Origin: Actibacterium naphthalenivorans | GTDB lineage: Bacteria > Pseudomonadota > Alphaproteobacteria > Rhodobacterales > Rhodobacteraceae | Assembly: GCF_014196965.1 (NCBI RefSeq) | Contig: NZ_JACIEQ010000004.1 | Span: 186,001 to 250,000 of the forward strand | Reading direction: 5' to 3' | DNA: 64,000 nucleotides | Shown here: positions 56,954-64,000 of the stretch, piece by piece | How positions within the stretch are numbered: the first letter of the stretch is position 1 | Layout: the number at the start of each line of letters is the position of its first letter | The notes under the pieces: generated by a model | Seen by the model: the letters and a program-made list of their open reading frames with translations, nothing else | Database searches by the model: none | What the model was told of the DNA's origin: nothing | Program-made: the position numbers and the translations under genes

Positions 56954-56968
56954 AATATAAGTTATATT
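56954..56968. promoter_or_regulatory. Perfect palindrome upstream of dctP, candidate regulator site
   Basis: AATATAA-G-TTATATT is a perfect 15-bp palindrome in the AT-rich part of the dctD-dctP gap, about 30 bp ahead of the best promoter candidate. It could bind DctD. No sigma54 -24/-12 pair (TGGCAC...TTGC) was seen in this gap. Confidence 0.45.
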
Positions 56969-56997
56969 CTCCATCAAGGGGGGCGAAAATCTTTTTC

Positions 56998-57027
56998 TTG
57001 AGGCGTGAATCCGTCTGGGCTTTCTAT
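56998..57027 (+). promoter_or_regulatory. Candidate sigma70 promoter of dctPQM
   Basis: TTGAGG (56998-57003) and TTCTAT (57022-57027) are 18 bp apart. A leader hairpin follows immediately (TGTGC at 57028-57032 pairs with GCACA at 57051-57055, with GCCCC/GGGGC inside), about 36 bp before dctP. Confidence 0.35.
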
Positions 57028-57090
57028 TGTGCGGGTGCCCCGACTGGGGCGCACAGTATCTGATTGTCAGGATATCTGGGAGGATACCTT

Positions 57091-58095
57091 ATGAAACTCG
57101 TACATGTCGCCGCGGCCTCTGCCGTGGCGCTGACCATGGCCGCCGGCGCGGGCCTTGCGCAATGCGACGACGGCGAAGTCGTCATCAAGTTCAGCCATGT
57201 CACCAACACCGACCGCCACCCCAAGGGGATCGCCGCGTCACTGCTGATGGAGCGTGTGAACGCCGAGATGGACGGCAAGGCCTGCATGGAGGTCTTCCCG
57301 AACTCCACGCTCTACAACGATGATCAGGTGCTCGAGGCGATGCTCCAGGGCGATGTGCAGCTTGCCGCGCCCTCGCTTTCGAAATTCGAGGCTTTTACCA
57401 AGAAATTCCGCATCTTCGACCTGCCGTTCATGTTCAAGAACATCGAGGCGGTGGATGCGTTCCAGGCGTCTGAAACCGGCGTCGCGATGAAAGAGTCGAT
57501 GACCCGCCGCGGCCTGCTGGGGCTGGATTTCTGGCACAACGGGATGAAGCAGTTTTCGGCCAACAAACCGCTGCTGATGCCCGACGACGCGAAGGGCATG
57601 AAGTTCCGGGTACAGACCTCGGACGTGCTCGTGGCGCAGATGAAGGCGCTTGGCGCGTCGCCGCAGCCGATGGCGTTTTCCGAAGTGTACGGCGCGCTGC
57701 AGACCGGCGTTGTCGACGGGCAGGAAAACACCTGGTCCAACATCTATGGCCAGAAGTTCTTCGAAGTGCAGAACGGCACCACCGAAACCAACCACGGGGT
57801 GCTGGATTATCTGGTCGTGACCTCGGTCGACTGGTGGGACAGCCTGGATGCCGATGTGCGCGATCAGCTTGCCACCATCCTGCATGAGGTCACCGCCACC
57901 CGGAACGCCGAGTCGTTCAAGGTGAACCAGGAAGCCCGGCAGGCCATCATCGACGCCGGCGGTGTCGTGCGTGAGCTGAACGCCGAACAGCGTGCCGCCT
58001 GGGTCGAGGCGATGAATCCGGTCTGGGCCGAGTTCGAAGGCGATGTCGGCGCCGAAAACATCGCCGCCGCGCAGGAAATCAACACGATGTACTAG
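57091..58095 (+). CDS. dctP: TRAP dicarboxylate transporter, periplasmic binding protein DctP
   Basis: A 334-residue TRAP binding protein with a signal peptide (ASAVALTMAAGAGLAQ). It has KFSHVTNTDRHPKGIAA at the N-terminus of the mature part, the DctP signature KGMKFRVQTSDVLVAQMKAL with the carboxylate-binding arginine, and GVVDGQENTWSNIYGQKF. The ligands are C4-dicarboxylates by family and by linkage to dctBD. GGGAGG precedes the ATG at 57091. Confidence 0.95.
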   Translation: MKLVHVAAASAVALTMAAGAGLAQCDDGEVVIKFSHVTNTDRHPKGIAASLLMERVNAEMDGKACMEVFPNSTLYNDDQVLEAMLQGDVQLAAPSLSKFEAFTKKFRIFDLPFMFKNIEAVDAFQASETGVAMKESMTRRGLLGLDFWHNGMKQFSANKPLLMPDDAKGMKFRVQTSDVLVAQMKALGASPQPMAFSEVYGALQTGVVDGQENTWSNIYGQKFFEVQNGTTETNHGVLDYLVVTSVDWWDSLDADVRDQLATILHEVTATRNAESFKVNQEARQAIIDAGGVVRELNAEQRAAWVEAMNPVWAEFEGDVGAENIAAAQEINTMY

Positions 58096-58117
58096 GGCAT
58101 CCGCCCGAGCTTTGGAC

Positions 58118-58150
58118 CGGCCCGGCGCTTCGCAAGGCGCCGGGCCGTTT
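58118..58150 (+). terminator. Intercistronic hairpin between dctP and dctQ
   Basis: CGGCCCGGCGC (58118-58128) pairs perfectly with its mirror at 58137-58147 around an 8-nt loop, followed by TTTCCC. Such a stem after a binding-protein gene usually keeps its message more abundant than that of the permeases. Confidence 0.75.
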
Positions 58151-58193
58151 CCCAACACCAATAACGCTTACCTGCCGGAGGGGGACCGCAGAC

Positions 58194-58880
58194 ATGAGTG
58201 GCCATACCCATACCTACGCCCAAAGCAGCCTTGGCCGGGCGGTCAACACGCTGGAGGAAACCGCGCTTGCGCTCATACTGGGCCTGATGACGCTGGTCAC
58301 CTTCGTCAACGTGGTGCTGCGCTATGGCTTCAACACCTCGCTGATCTGGGGGCTGGAACTGACGCTGGTGCTGTTCGCCTGGCTGGTGCTGTTCGGCATC
58401 AGCTATGGCTTCAAGATCACCGCGCACCTGGGGGTTGATGCGGTTCTGAACATGGTCTCGTCACGGACCCGGAGGATCATGATTCTGCTGACCACCGTGG
58501 CCTGCCTGATCTATGCGCTGCTGTTGCTGAAAGGCGCGTGGGATTACTGGGCGCCCTTCGCCGGGCTCGACGCCACCACCGGGCGCTGGTTTCCCACCGG
58601 CTTTGCCAACAGCCGCGATCAGGCGTGGTACGAGACCGAGCAGATCCCGATGCTGGATTGGCTGCGCTTCATCGAGCCGGTGTTCAATCAGGGCGAGGCC
58701 TATGAAAAGCTGCCCCGCTTCATTCCCTATTCCATCCTGCCGTTCGGCGCCGCGCTGATCCTGTTTCGCCTGATCCAGGCGACGCTGCGCATTCTGCGCG
58801 GAACGCAGGACAGCCTGATCGTCAGCCACGAAGCCGAAGATGCCGTTGACGAGGCCGCGGCGATGAGCCGGAAAGGATAA
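58194..58880 (+). CDS. dctQ: TRAP transporter small permease DctQ
   Basis: A 228-residue membrane protein with four hydrophobic segments, e.g. ALALILGLMTLVTFVNVVLR and WLVLFGISYGFKITAHLGVD. The FKITAHLGVD motif is characteristic of DctQ. It forms the TRAP membrane complex with DctM. It lies 98 bp after dctP beyond a hairpin, and 5 bp before dctM. Confidence 0.93.
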   Translation: MSGHTHTYAQSSLGRAVNTLEETALALILGLMTLVTFVNVVLRYGFNTSLIWGLELTLVLFAWLVLFGISYGFKITAHLGVDAVLNMVSSRTRRIMILLTTVACLIYALLLLKGAWDYWAPFAGLDATTGRWFPTGFANSRDQAWYETEQIPMLDWLRFIEPVFNQGEAYEKLPRFIPYSILPFGAALILFRLIQATLRILRGTQDSLIVSHEAEDAVDEAAAMSRKG

Positions 58881-58885
58881 GCCCG

Positions 58886-60283
58886 ATGGATGTCGTCTTT
58901 CTGTTCACCATGGTGGTGGGTCTTTTGCTGATCGGCGTGCCGATTGCGGTGTCGCTGGGCCTGTCGTCGATGATCTTTCTGCTGGCCTTCTCCGACACCT
59001 CGCTCGCCTCGATCGCGCAGGCGCTTTATCAGGCGATGGCCGGGCACTACACGCTGCTGGCGATCCCGTTCTTCATCCTAGCCTCCAGCTTCATGTCGAC
59101 GGGCGGGGTGGCCAGGCGGATCATCCGGTTCTCGATCGCCTGCGTCGGCCATATGCGCGGCGGGCTGGCGATTGCCGGCGTCTTTGCCTGCATGCTGTTC
59201 GCGGCGCTGTCGGGTTCTTCGCCCGCCACCGTTGTCGCCATCGGGTCCATCGTCATCGCGGCGATGCAGCAGGCGGGCTATTCCAAGGATTTCGCCGCCG
59301 GCGTGATCTGCAACGCGGGCACGCTGGGCATCCTGATCCCGCCGTCGATCGTGATGGTGGTCTATGCCTCGGCCACCGATGTGTCGGTGGGCCGCATGTT
59401 CCTGGCCGGTGTCATTCCCGGGATCATGGCGGGGCTGATGCTGATGGTCACGATCTACGTGATGGCGCGGATCCGCAACATGCCCAAGGGGCAGTGGCAG
59501 GGCTGGGGAGAGATCCTGCGCTCGTTCTCGGATGCGTTCTGGGGGCTGATGCTGATCGTCATCATCATGGTGGGGATCTATGGCATCCCCGGCATCACCG
59601 GCGCCATCTTCACGCCGACCGAGGCCGCCGCCGTCGCCTCTGTCTATGCCTTCCTGATCGCCGTGTTCGTCTATCGCGACATGGGGCCGCTGGCGCCAGA
59701 GCAGGCGGGCGGGCGGCCGGTCAGCCTGTTGCGCAAGCCGCAGGCGCTGGTGACGGCCTTCTTCCACCGCGACACCAAGAACACGCTGCTGGATGCCGGC
59801 AAGCTGACCATCATGCTGATGTTCATCATCGCCAACGCGCTGATCCTGAAACACGTGCTGACCGACGAGCAGATCCCGCAGCAGATCGCCGGCGCGATGC
59901 TGGAGGCGGGCTTTGGCAAGATCATGTTCCTGATCATCGTCAACGTGATCCTGCTGATCGGCGGGCAGTTCATGGAGCCTTCGGGGCTGATCGTGATCGT
60001 GGCGCCGCTGGTGTTTCCCATTGCGATCGAGCTGGGGGTGGACCCGATCCATCTGGGCATCATCATGGTGGTGAACATGGAAATCGGCATGATCACCCCG
60101 CCGGTGGGGCTGAACCTGTTCGTCACCTCGGGCGTAGCGGGGATGCCGATGATGCGCGTGGTGCGCGCGGCGCTGCCGTTCCTTGTGGTGCTGTTCGTGT
60201 TCCTGATCCTGGTGACCTATATTCCATTCCTGTCCACCTGGCTGCCGATCAGCCTGATGGGGCCGGAGATCATCACCAACTGA
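58886..60283 (+). CDS. dctM: TRAP transporter large permease DctM
   Basis: A 465-residue Na+-coupled permease with about 12 membrane segments. Typical DctM motifs are ALSGSSPATVVAIGSI, NAGTLGILIPPSIVMVVYA, FTPTEAAAVASVYAF and GMITPPVGLNLFVTSG. It is about 25-30 residues longer than many DctM proteins through an extra loop near residues 270-295 (PLAPEQAGGRPVSLLRKPQA). It ends before a strong hairpin. Confidence 0.95.
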   Translation: MDVVFLFTMVVGLLLIGVPIAVSLGLSSMIFLLAFSDTSLASIAQALYQAMAGHYTLLAIPFFILASSFMSTGGVARRIIRFSIACVGHMRGGLAIAGVFACMLFAALSGSSPATVVAIGSIVIAAMQQAGYSKDFAAGVICNAGTLGILIPPSIVMVVYASATDVSVGRMFLAGVIPGIMAGLMLMVTIYVMARIRNMPKGQWQGWGEILRSFSDAFWGLMLIVIIMVGIYGIPGITGAIFTPTEAAAVASVYAFLIAVFVYRDMGPLAPEQAGGRPVSLLRKPQALVTAFFHRDTKNTLLDAGKLTIMLMFIIANALILKHVLTDEQIPQQIAGAMLEAGFGKIMFLIIVNVILLIGGQFMEPSGLIVIVAPLVFPIAIELGVDPIHLGIIMVVNMEIGMITPPVGLNLFVTSGVAGMPMMRVVRAALPFLVVLFVFLILVTYIPFLSTWLPISLMGPEIITN

Positions 60284-60288
60284 CCGGG

Positions 60289-60323
60289 CCGATCTGCGCC
60301 GCAGATGCGGCGGCGCAGATCGG
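60289..60323. terminator. Terminator-like hairpin between dctM and tpiA
   Basis: CCGATCTGCGCCGC (60289-60302) pairs perfectly with its mirror at 60310-60323, 7-nt loop. It lies between convergent genes and lacks a T-tract, so Rho-independent action is not certain. Confidence 0.65.
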
Positions 60324-60358
60324 CGGGCAGCTGCCGCATCCTTGCCGCGCGACATGGA

Positions 60359-60412
60359 GAAGAAAATTCACGAATTTTCTTCGGTGCCGAAAAATCTTCG
60401 GGAAGATTTTTC
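60359..60412 (-). repeat. Double-hairpin intergenic repeat, copy 2
   Basis: Two perfect 11-bp inverted repeats: GAAGAAAATTC / GAATTTTCTTC (60359-60369, 60372-60382) and GAAAAATCTTC / GAAGATTTTTC (60389-60399, 60402-60412). Read on the minus strand the second is identical over its whole hairpin to the one at 746-769, so this is an inverted copy of the element between phnJ and phnK. It immediately follows the tpiA stop codon. Confidence 0.85.
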
Positions 60413-60413
60413 C

Positions 60414-61160
60414 TCAGGCCGCTTCCAGCGCCGCGATAATGCCCGAAAAATCCGCGGCCTTCAGCGAAGCACCGCCGACCAGCGCGCCATCCACATTGGA
60501 GGTCGCGAAAATCTCTGGCGCGTTGCCGGGCTTGACCGACCCGCCGTAGAGCAGGCGCATGTCTGCGGCCGTGTCGCCAAACCGCGCGGCCAGCCGGGCG
60601 CGCATGAAATCATGCACCTCGGCGATCTGTTCCAGCGTCGGCACCTTGCCGGTGCCGATGGCCCAGACCGGCTCATAGGCCACCACCAGCGTCGCGCCGG
60701 TGCAGCCATCGGGGATCGACCCGGCCAGTTGGGTGCCGATCACATCCAGCGTCTCGCCGGCGTCGCGCTGCGCCTCGGTCTCGCCCACGCAGACCACGGC
60801 GATCAGCCCGGCGGCCAGGGCGGCAGCCGTTTTTGCACACACATCGGTATCGGTTTCGCCATGATCTGTGCGCCGCTCGGAATGGCCGAGGATCACATGG
60901 GTCGCACCGGCGTCGCGCAGCATTCCGGCGGAAATGTCGCCGGTATGGGCCCCCGCGGCTTCGGCATGGCAATCCTGCCCGCCGGTGACCAGCGCCCCGC
61001 CCGCTGCAAGATCGGACATGCGCGCCAGAAGCGTGGCTGGCGGGCACAGAAGAATGTCGACCGAGGGTGCCGGATGCGCGGCGCTCAGCGCCTTGACTTC
61101 GGCCAGGTCGGCCGAGGTTCCGTTCATCTTCCAGTTGCCGGCGGCAAGTTTTCGTCCCAT
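60414..61160 (-). CDS. tpiA: Triosephosphate isomerase
   Basis: A 248-residue TIM-barrel enzyme interconverting dihydroxyacetone phosphate and glyceraldehyde 3-phosphate. It shows AAGNWKMNGT, the catalytic HSERR histidine, the catalytic glutamate in VVAYEPVWAIGTG and the C-terminal LLYGGSVKP and GALVGGASL. MGRKLAAGNWKMNG at 61160 is chosen because GGGAG lies 7 nt upstream. It serves the Calvin cycle but stands outside the cbb operon. Confidence 0.97.
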   Translation of the reverse strand: MGRKLAAGNWKMNGTSADLAEVKALSAAHPAPSVDILLCPPATLLARMSDLAAGGALVTGGQDCHAEAAGAHTGDISAGMLRDAGATHVILGHSERRTDHGETDTDVCAKTAAALAAGLIAVVCVGETEAQRDAGETLDVIGTQLAGSIPDGCTGATLVVAYEPVWAIGTGKVPTLEQIAEVHDFMRARLAARFGDTAADMRLLYGGSVKPGNAPEIFATSNVDGALVGGASLKAADFSGIIAALEAA

Positions 61161-61250
61161 CACACGCTCCCACACAGATTTTCCGCCAAGTTCCCCGAAA
61201 CCGGCCCGGGAGGCAAGGCAAGAGGCCCGCGCGCGTCGTTTGAGCGCGAC

Positions 61251-61607
61251 TTATCGGCGCCTTGCGCGTTTGCGCGCGGCGGCCGTTTCCGCATCGGCAA
61301 GGGATTTGCGGGCCCAGTCCAGCGCCTCGTCGGGGTCGTCCAGCGCGCTGTCGGGCAGGGAGGTCAGGCCGGGAATGGCCCGACGCCCGGCCTTGGTGCC
61401 ATAGGAAAACGGCTCTGACCCCGCAGCCTGGTAGGCGGCCACCAGCGGACCCTCGGCCTTCATGTAGATGGTATCGCCCAGAAGCGCGGCGAACATGGCA
61501 TCGCCGATGTAAAGGCCGGTGCCGCCGAACATGCGTTTCGTGGAAATCGGGCCGAGCGGTGCAAACAGATCACGGGCAAAGGTCAGAAAGCCCGGATCGG
61601 TCGCCAT
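61251..61607 (-). CDS. TfoX N-terminal domain protein
   Basis: A 118-residue protein with the TfoX-N core STKRMFGGTGLYIGDAMFAAL and the KAEGPLVAAYQAAGSEPFSYG segment, ending in a basic tail (ARKRARRR). Members of this family are small and their biochemical role is poorly known; the link to competence regulators is only by domain. Its start codon shares one base with the stop of the SufA-like gene upstream, so the two are co-transcribed. Confidence 0.85.
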   Translation of the reverse strand: MATDPGFLTFARDLFAPLGPISTKRMFGGTGLYIGDAMFAALLGDTIYMKAEGPLVAAYQAAGSEPFSYGTKAGRRAIPGLTSLPDSALDDPDEALDWARKSLADAETAAARKRARRR

Positions 61608-61957
61608 CAGGTTTCGGCGAACTTGATCGACTCGCCGCAGCCGCAGGCATCGACCACGTTGGGGTTGCGGAACTTGAACCCGCTTTCCAGCAGCGATGTC
61701 TCATAGTCGATCTCGGTGCCGAACAGGAACATCTGCGCCATCGGCGCGATCATCACCCGGGCGCCGTCCTGTTCCACGACCTCGTCCAGCGGATCAACCT
61801 CTGACACATAGTCCATCGTGTATTCCATGCCCGCGCAGCCGCCCTTCTTGACGCCGATGCGCAGCCCCTGTGTTTCATCGCGCGCCATAAGCCTGGCGAT
61901 CTGTTTTGCTGCGGCGGGGGTGATGGTTACCGCCTGTTTGCCGGGAATGCCGAACAT
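61607..61957 (-). CDS. sufA: A-type iron-sulfur carrier protein (SufA/IscA-like)
   Basis: A 116-residue HesB/IscA/SufA protein. The three cluster cysteines are present: C in KKGGCAGMEY and the pair in ACGCGESI near the C-terminus. Such proteins carry Fe-S clusters to targets. The start MFGIPGKQAVTIT at 61957 is preferred to a reading 18 codons longer. The name sufA is by type; the main suf operon is not in this window. Confidence 0.87.
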   Translation of the reverse strand: MFGIPGKQAVTITPAAAKQIARLMARDETQGLRIGVKKGGCAGMEYTMDYVSEVDPLDEVVEQDGARVMIAPMAQMFLFGTEIDYETSLLESGFKFRNPNVVDACGCGESIKFAET

Positions 61958-61985
61958 TGCCTGTCTCCACGTGGTTGCCCCTAAT

Positions 61986-62714
61986 CTAGGCCCCCCGGAG
62001 CGCGATCTCAAGCGCGGGCATGGTCCGAAGCAGCGACAATGTCGCGTAAGTGATCAAGAGCGCCCAGGCGAAGGACGCCAGAGTGCCGATGATCACATAT
62101 TCCGATGCGCGCTGATCCTGCGACGCGGTGTCGAAGCGCAGGATCGATTTCGCGGCGATCAGAAAGCCGATCCCGGCCGGTTCGCCCACCATCACCATCA
62201 GAAAAATCAGCGCCCGTTCCAGCACTCCGATCAGCCGCCCGCCATTGCGCAGCCCCTCGGGAAGGGCGGCGTCCTGATAGGGGCGCATCAGCATGCCCAC
62301 GGCAAACCCGCCCGCCCGCGTGACAAGCAGCAACCCGGTGACAAGCAGCATGATCTGCGGCAGGGCGGGCAGCCCGGCCCAGAGGCCGGAGGCGTATAGC
62401 GCCGGGCTGATGGCCGCGACGGCGATGATCGTGGCAAGATGCGCCGCCTGATCGGCAAGATAGGCGGCCAATGTATCGCCCAGCCCTTTGGGCAGGTGGG
62501 TCTTGATCGCGTCGATCACACCATGCGCCAGCGCCAGCGCGATCAGCTCCGGCGCGTCCCAGCGCCCGGTGGCGGCCTGCGCCGTCACCAGAACGATCAG
62601 CACATGCAGCAGCAGCACCTGCGGCCTGCGCTTGTTTTCGGTCGACCATCTGGTCTGAAAGACGAAATCAGCCAGCACATGGGCGAAGAGAAGTGCAACC
62701 AGAGTTTCGATCAT
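61986..62714 (-). CDS. DUF3307 membrane protein
   Basis: A 242-residue membrane protein with six or so hydrophobic segments. The N-terminus (LVALLFAHVLADFVFQTRW) and the LALAHGVIDAIKTHLP segment are typical of DUF3307, whose function is not known. It lies downstream of the SatD-like gene on the same strand, with a 150-bp gap that is rich in repeated CTTGTA motifs. DUF3307 and SatD-like genes often occur side by side, which suggests a joint function. Confidence 0.82.
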   Translation of the reverse strand: MIETLVALLFAHVLADFVFQTRWSTENKRRPQVLLLHVLIVLVTAQAATGRWDAPELIALALAHGVIDAIKTHLPKGLGDTLAAYLADQAAHLATIIAVAAISPALYASGLWAGLPALPQIMLLVTGLLLVTRAGGFAVGMLMRPYQDAALPEGLRNGGRLIGVLERALIFLMVMVGEPAGIGFLIAAKSILRFDTASQDQRASEYVIIGTLASFAWALLITYATLSLLRTMPALEIALRGA

Positions 62715-62864
62715 CCGCAGCCCCCGGTGCCTACAAGCTTTGAGATTTGTGAAATCACTTTACAAGGCCATGGCCTCATGCCCAAAGACGGAACTGCCGG
62801 CAATTCACAAGTCCTCAAGCCTGTAACTCGCACTACAAGCCCCAAAGCTTGTTCTGCCCGGTGC
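62715..62864 (-). promoter_or_regulatory. Gap with repeated CTTGT(A/G) motifs before the DUF3307 gene
   Basis: On the minus strand CTTGTA or CTTGTG occurs four times (complements at 62732-62737, 62761-62766, 62806-62811 and 62834-62839). ACAAGCTTTG (62733-62742) and CAAAGCTTGT (62843-62852) are perfect inverted repeats at the two ends. One motif lies in a dyad, TTGTaaAGTGATTTcACAA. This looks like a multi-site operator, perhaps for the SatD-like protein itself. Confidence 0.5.
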
Positions 62865-63494
62865 TCACGCATAGCTTCGCGCCTCGAACAGCCGCAAACT
62901 CTCGTCCAGCCCCCACAGCCCCGCGCCGTTCAGGCGGATGGCGAAAGCCTGCTGGGTGATGCCCAACTTCGCCGCCATCTCGCTTTGCGACGGGGCGCCA
63001 GGGGCCAGGGCAAGGGTCAGCGCCTCGGCCTGTTTCGCGGTCCAGTGGCGCGACAAGGCATCGGCGAGGGCGAACACACCCGCCGCCTCGCCCGGAAGGG
63101 CCGGGGCGGCCAGCACCAGCCGGCGCCCGCGCGGCATGGTATCCAGCGCATGCCCCGACAGCTCGAACGCGGCGCCCCCGGCACTGTCGAGCCGGCCCGC
63201 GGGCAGCTCGGGCACCACCCCGATCCCGGCCGCAATCCGCGTGGCAAGCCCCGCGTCACCGGCCCGCAGACAGGCGGTCAGATACAGGCAGGCCCGAAAG
63301 GCAAGCCCCGGATGTTCAAGATAAATTTGCCAGCCATCCCCCCTGAACCGGGTGAAGCGCGTGTCTGCCCCCGTCCAGCCCGCCACCACCTGCGCCCCGG
63401 CACCGAGCGCGGCCATCGCGGCTTCTACAGCCGTCGGCCCGGCCTTGGTCGATCCCACCAGATCGCCTGTCAATACGGCTGCCACGCTGCTCAT
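62865..63494 (-). CDS. SatD-like protein with a C-terminal helix-turn-helix
   Basis: A 209-residue SatD-type protein. The N-terminus AAVLTGDLVGST and the FTRFRGDGWQIYLEHP segment resemble SatD and nucleotide-cyclase-like folds (GDxVGS, then RGDGWQ). The C-terminus (PSQSEMAAKLGITQQAFAIR) reads as a helix-turn-helix. Start MSSVAAVLTG at 63494 follows GGAG. A combined sensor-regulator acting on the repeated motifs in front of the DUF3307 gene is inference. Confidence 0.75.
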   Translation of the reverse strand: MSSVAAVLTGDLVGSTKAGPTAVEAAMAALGAGAQVVAGWTGADTRFTRFRGDGWQIYLEHPGLAFRACLYLTACLRAGDAGLATRIAAGIGVVPELPAGRLDSAGGAAFELSGHALDTMPRGRRLVLAAPALPGEAAGVFALADALSRHWTAKQAEALTLALAPGAPSQSEMAAKLGITQQAFAIRLNGAGLWGLDESLRLFEARSYA

Positions 63495-63578
63495 GTCATC
63501 TCCGGCCTGATTTGACGGGATGATAGAAGCGGTCAGCCGCAAGACGCAACAGAACCCTGTGGAAAAGACAGGGCCGTC

Positions 63579-63941
63579 TTACATGAAGCCCAGTTCCAGC
63601 CGTGCCTCGTCGCTCATCATGTCCATGCCCCAGGGCGGATCGAATGTCATCTCGACATCCACCTGCTTCACCCCCGGCAAGGGCTCGATGGCTTCCGCCA
63701 GCCACCCCGGCATCTCGCCCGCGACCGGGCAGCCGGGTGCCGTCAGCGTCATCATCACGCGCACCGCGTTCTCGGCGTCGATCTCGATCGTGTAAACCAG
63801 ACCAAGATCATAGATATTCACCGGAATTTCCGGGTCATAAACCGTGCGGCAGGCCTCCACGACCGAATCGTAAAGCGGATGTTCCGTGGTCGAAGGCTTG
63901 ATGAGGGGCGCACCCTCCAGCGGTTCGCTCGGCTGTGTCAT
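63579..63941 (-). CDS. sufT: SufT/MIP18-family (DUF59) Fe-S assembly protein
   Basis: A 120-residue protein with the DUF59 core CRTVYDPEIPVNIYDLGLVY and TLTAPGCPVAGEMP, including the conserved cysteine, and the C-terminal FDPPWGMDMMS that marks the SUF-linked subtype. It assists Fe-S cluster maturation. The gene starts 59 bp before the window edge; upstream genes, possibly the suf operon, are not visible. Confidence 0.92.
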   Translation of the reverse strand: MTQPSEPLEGAPLIKPSTTEHPLYDSVVEACRTVYDPEIPVNIYDLGLVYTIEIDAENAVRVMMTLTAPGCPVAGEMPGWLAEAIEPLPGVKQVDVEMTFDPPWGMDMMSDEARLELGFM

Positions 63942-64000
63942 ATGCTCTGCTCTCCAAAGTTGAGGGAATATATAAGAATTATGCCGCGAAGGTCCAGAGC

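Noticed and set aside
56844-57090. Sigma54 promoter before dctP
   Set aside because: DctD systems normally use one, but no TGGCAC-N5-TTGC-like pair was found; this agrees with the missing GAFTGA motif in the regulator.

Overview
The window looks like chromosome or a large replicon from a high-GC alphaproteobacterium, most likely family Rhodobacteraceae. The reasons are a red-type (form IC) RuBisCO operon with cbbX and cbbR, a formate dehydrogenase of the Rhodobacter/Paracoccus Fds type, a phasin, SUF-type Fe-S proteins, and many ATGA-overlapping operons. Genus is not decided here. No tRNA, rRNA, CRISPR, IS element or prophage gene was seen.

Layout. 1-5731: the end of a canonical C-P lyase operon (phnJ cut by the window edge, phnK, a CorA-type channel, phnL, phnN, then phnM), with a convergent DUF1045 2H-phosphoesterase gene. 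5732-7982: a phasin and a Blh/sulfide-quinone-reductase fusion. 8099-22218: a Calvin-cycle operon on the minus strand (cbbF, cbbP, tkt, gap, pgk, fba, cbbL, cbbS, cbbX, rpe, an MBL protein, a thioredoxin-fold protein, gph) with divergent cbbR. 22243-25119: a CueR-controlled copper ATPase. 25229-30516: a minus-strand phosphonate importer operon phnC-phnD-phnE-phnE, followed by a hexapeptide acetyltransferase and two half-size permeases.

30980-40311: an eleven-gene plus-strand operon holding a second importer and a second, reduced C-P-lyase set: binding protein, ATPase, permease, methyltransferase, divergent PhnM, methyltransferase, PhnG, PhnI, HAD hydrolase, PhnJ, PhnM. It has no phnH, phnK or phnL. 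This is the most unusual part of the window. 40394-46678: an adenosylcobalamin riboswitch followed by btuB, btuF-, btuC- and btuD-like genes, exbB, an apparent exbD remnant and tonB. 46675-53678: fdsGBA, fdhD, fdsD and a LysR gene. 53821-60283: dctB, dctD and a DctPQM TRAP transporter. 60414-63941: tpiA, a TfoX-N protein, a SufA-like protein, a DUF3307 and SatD-like pair, and SufT.

Together the genes describe a cell able to oxidise formate to NADH and CO2, fix CO2 through the Calvin cycle, take up C4-dicarboxylates and cobalamin, and scavenge phosphorus from phosphonates by two C-P lyase systems. Two dispersed inverted-repeat families sit in intergenic positions. Functional names rest on motifs read by eye; no database search was run.
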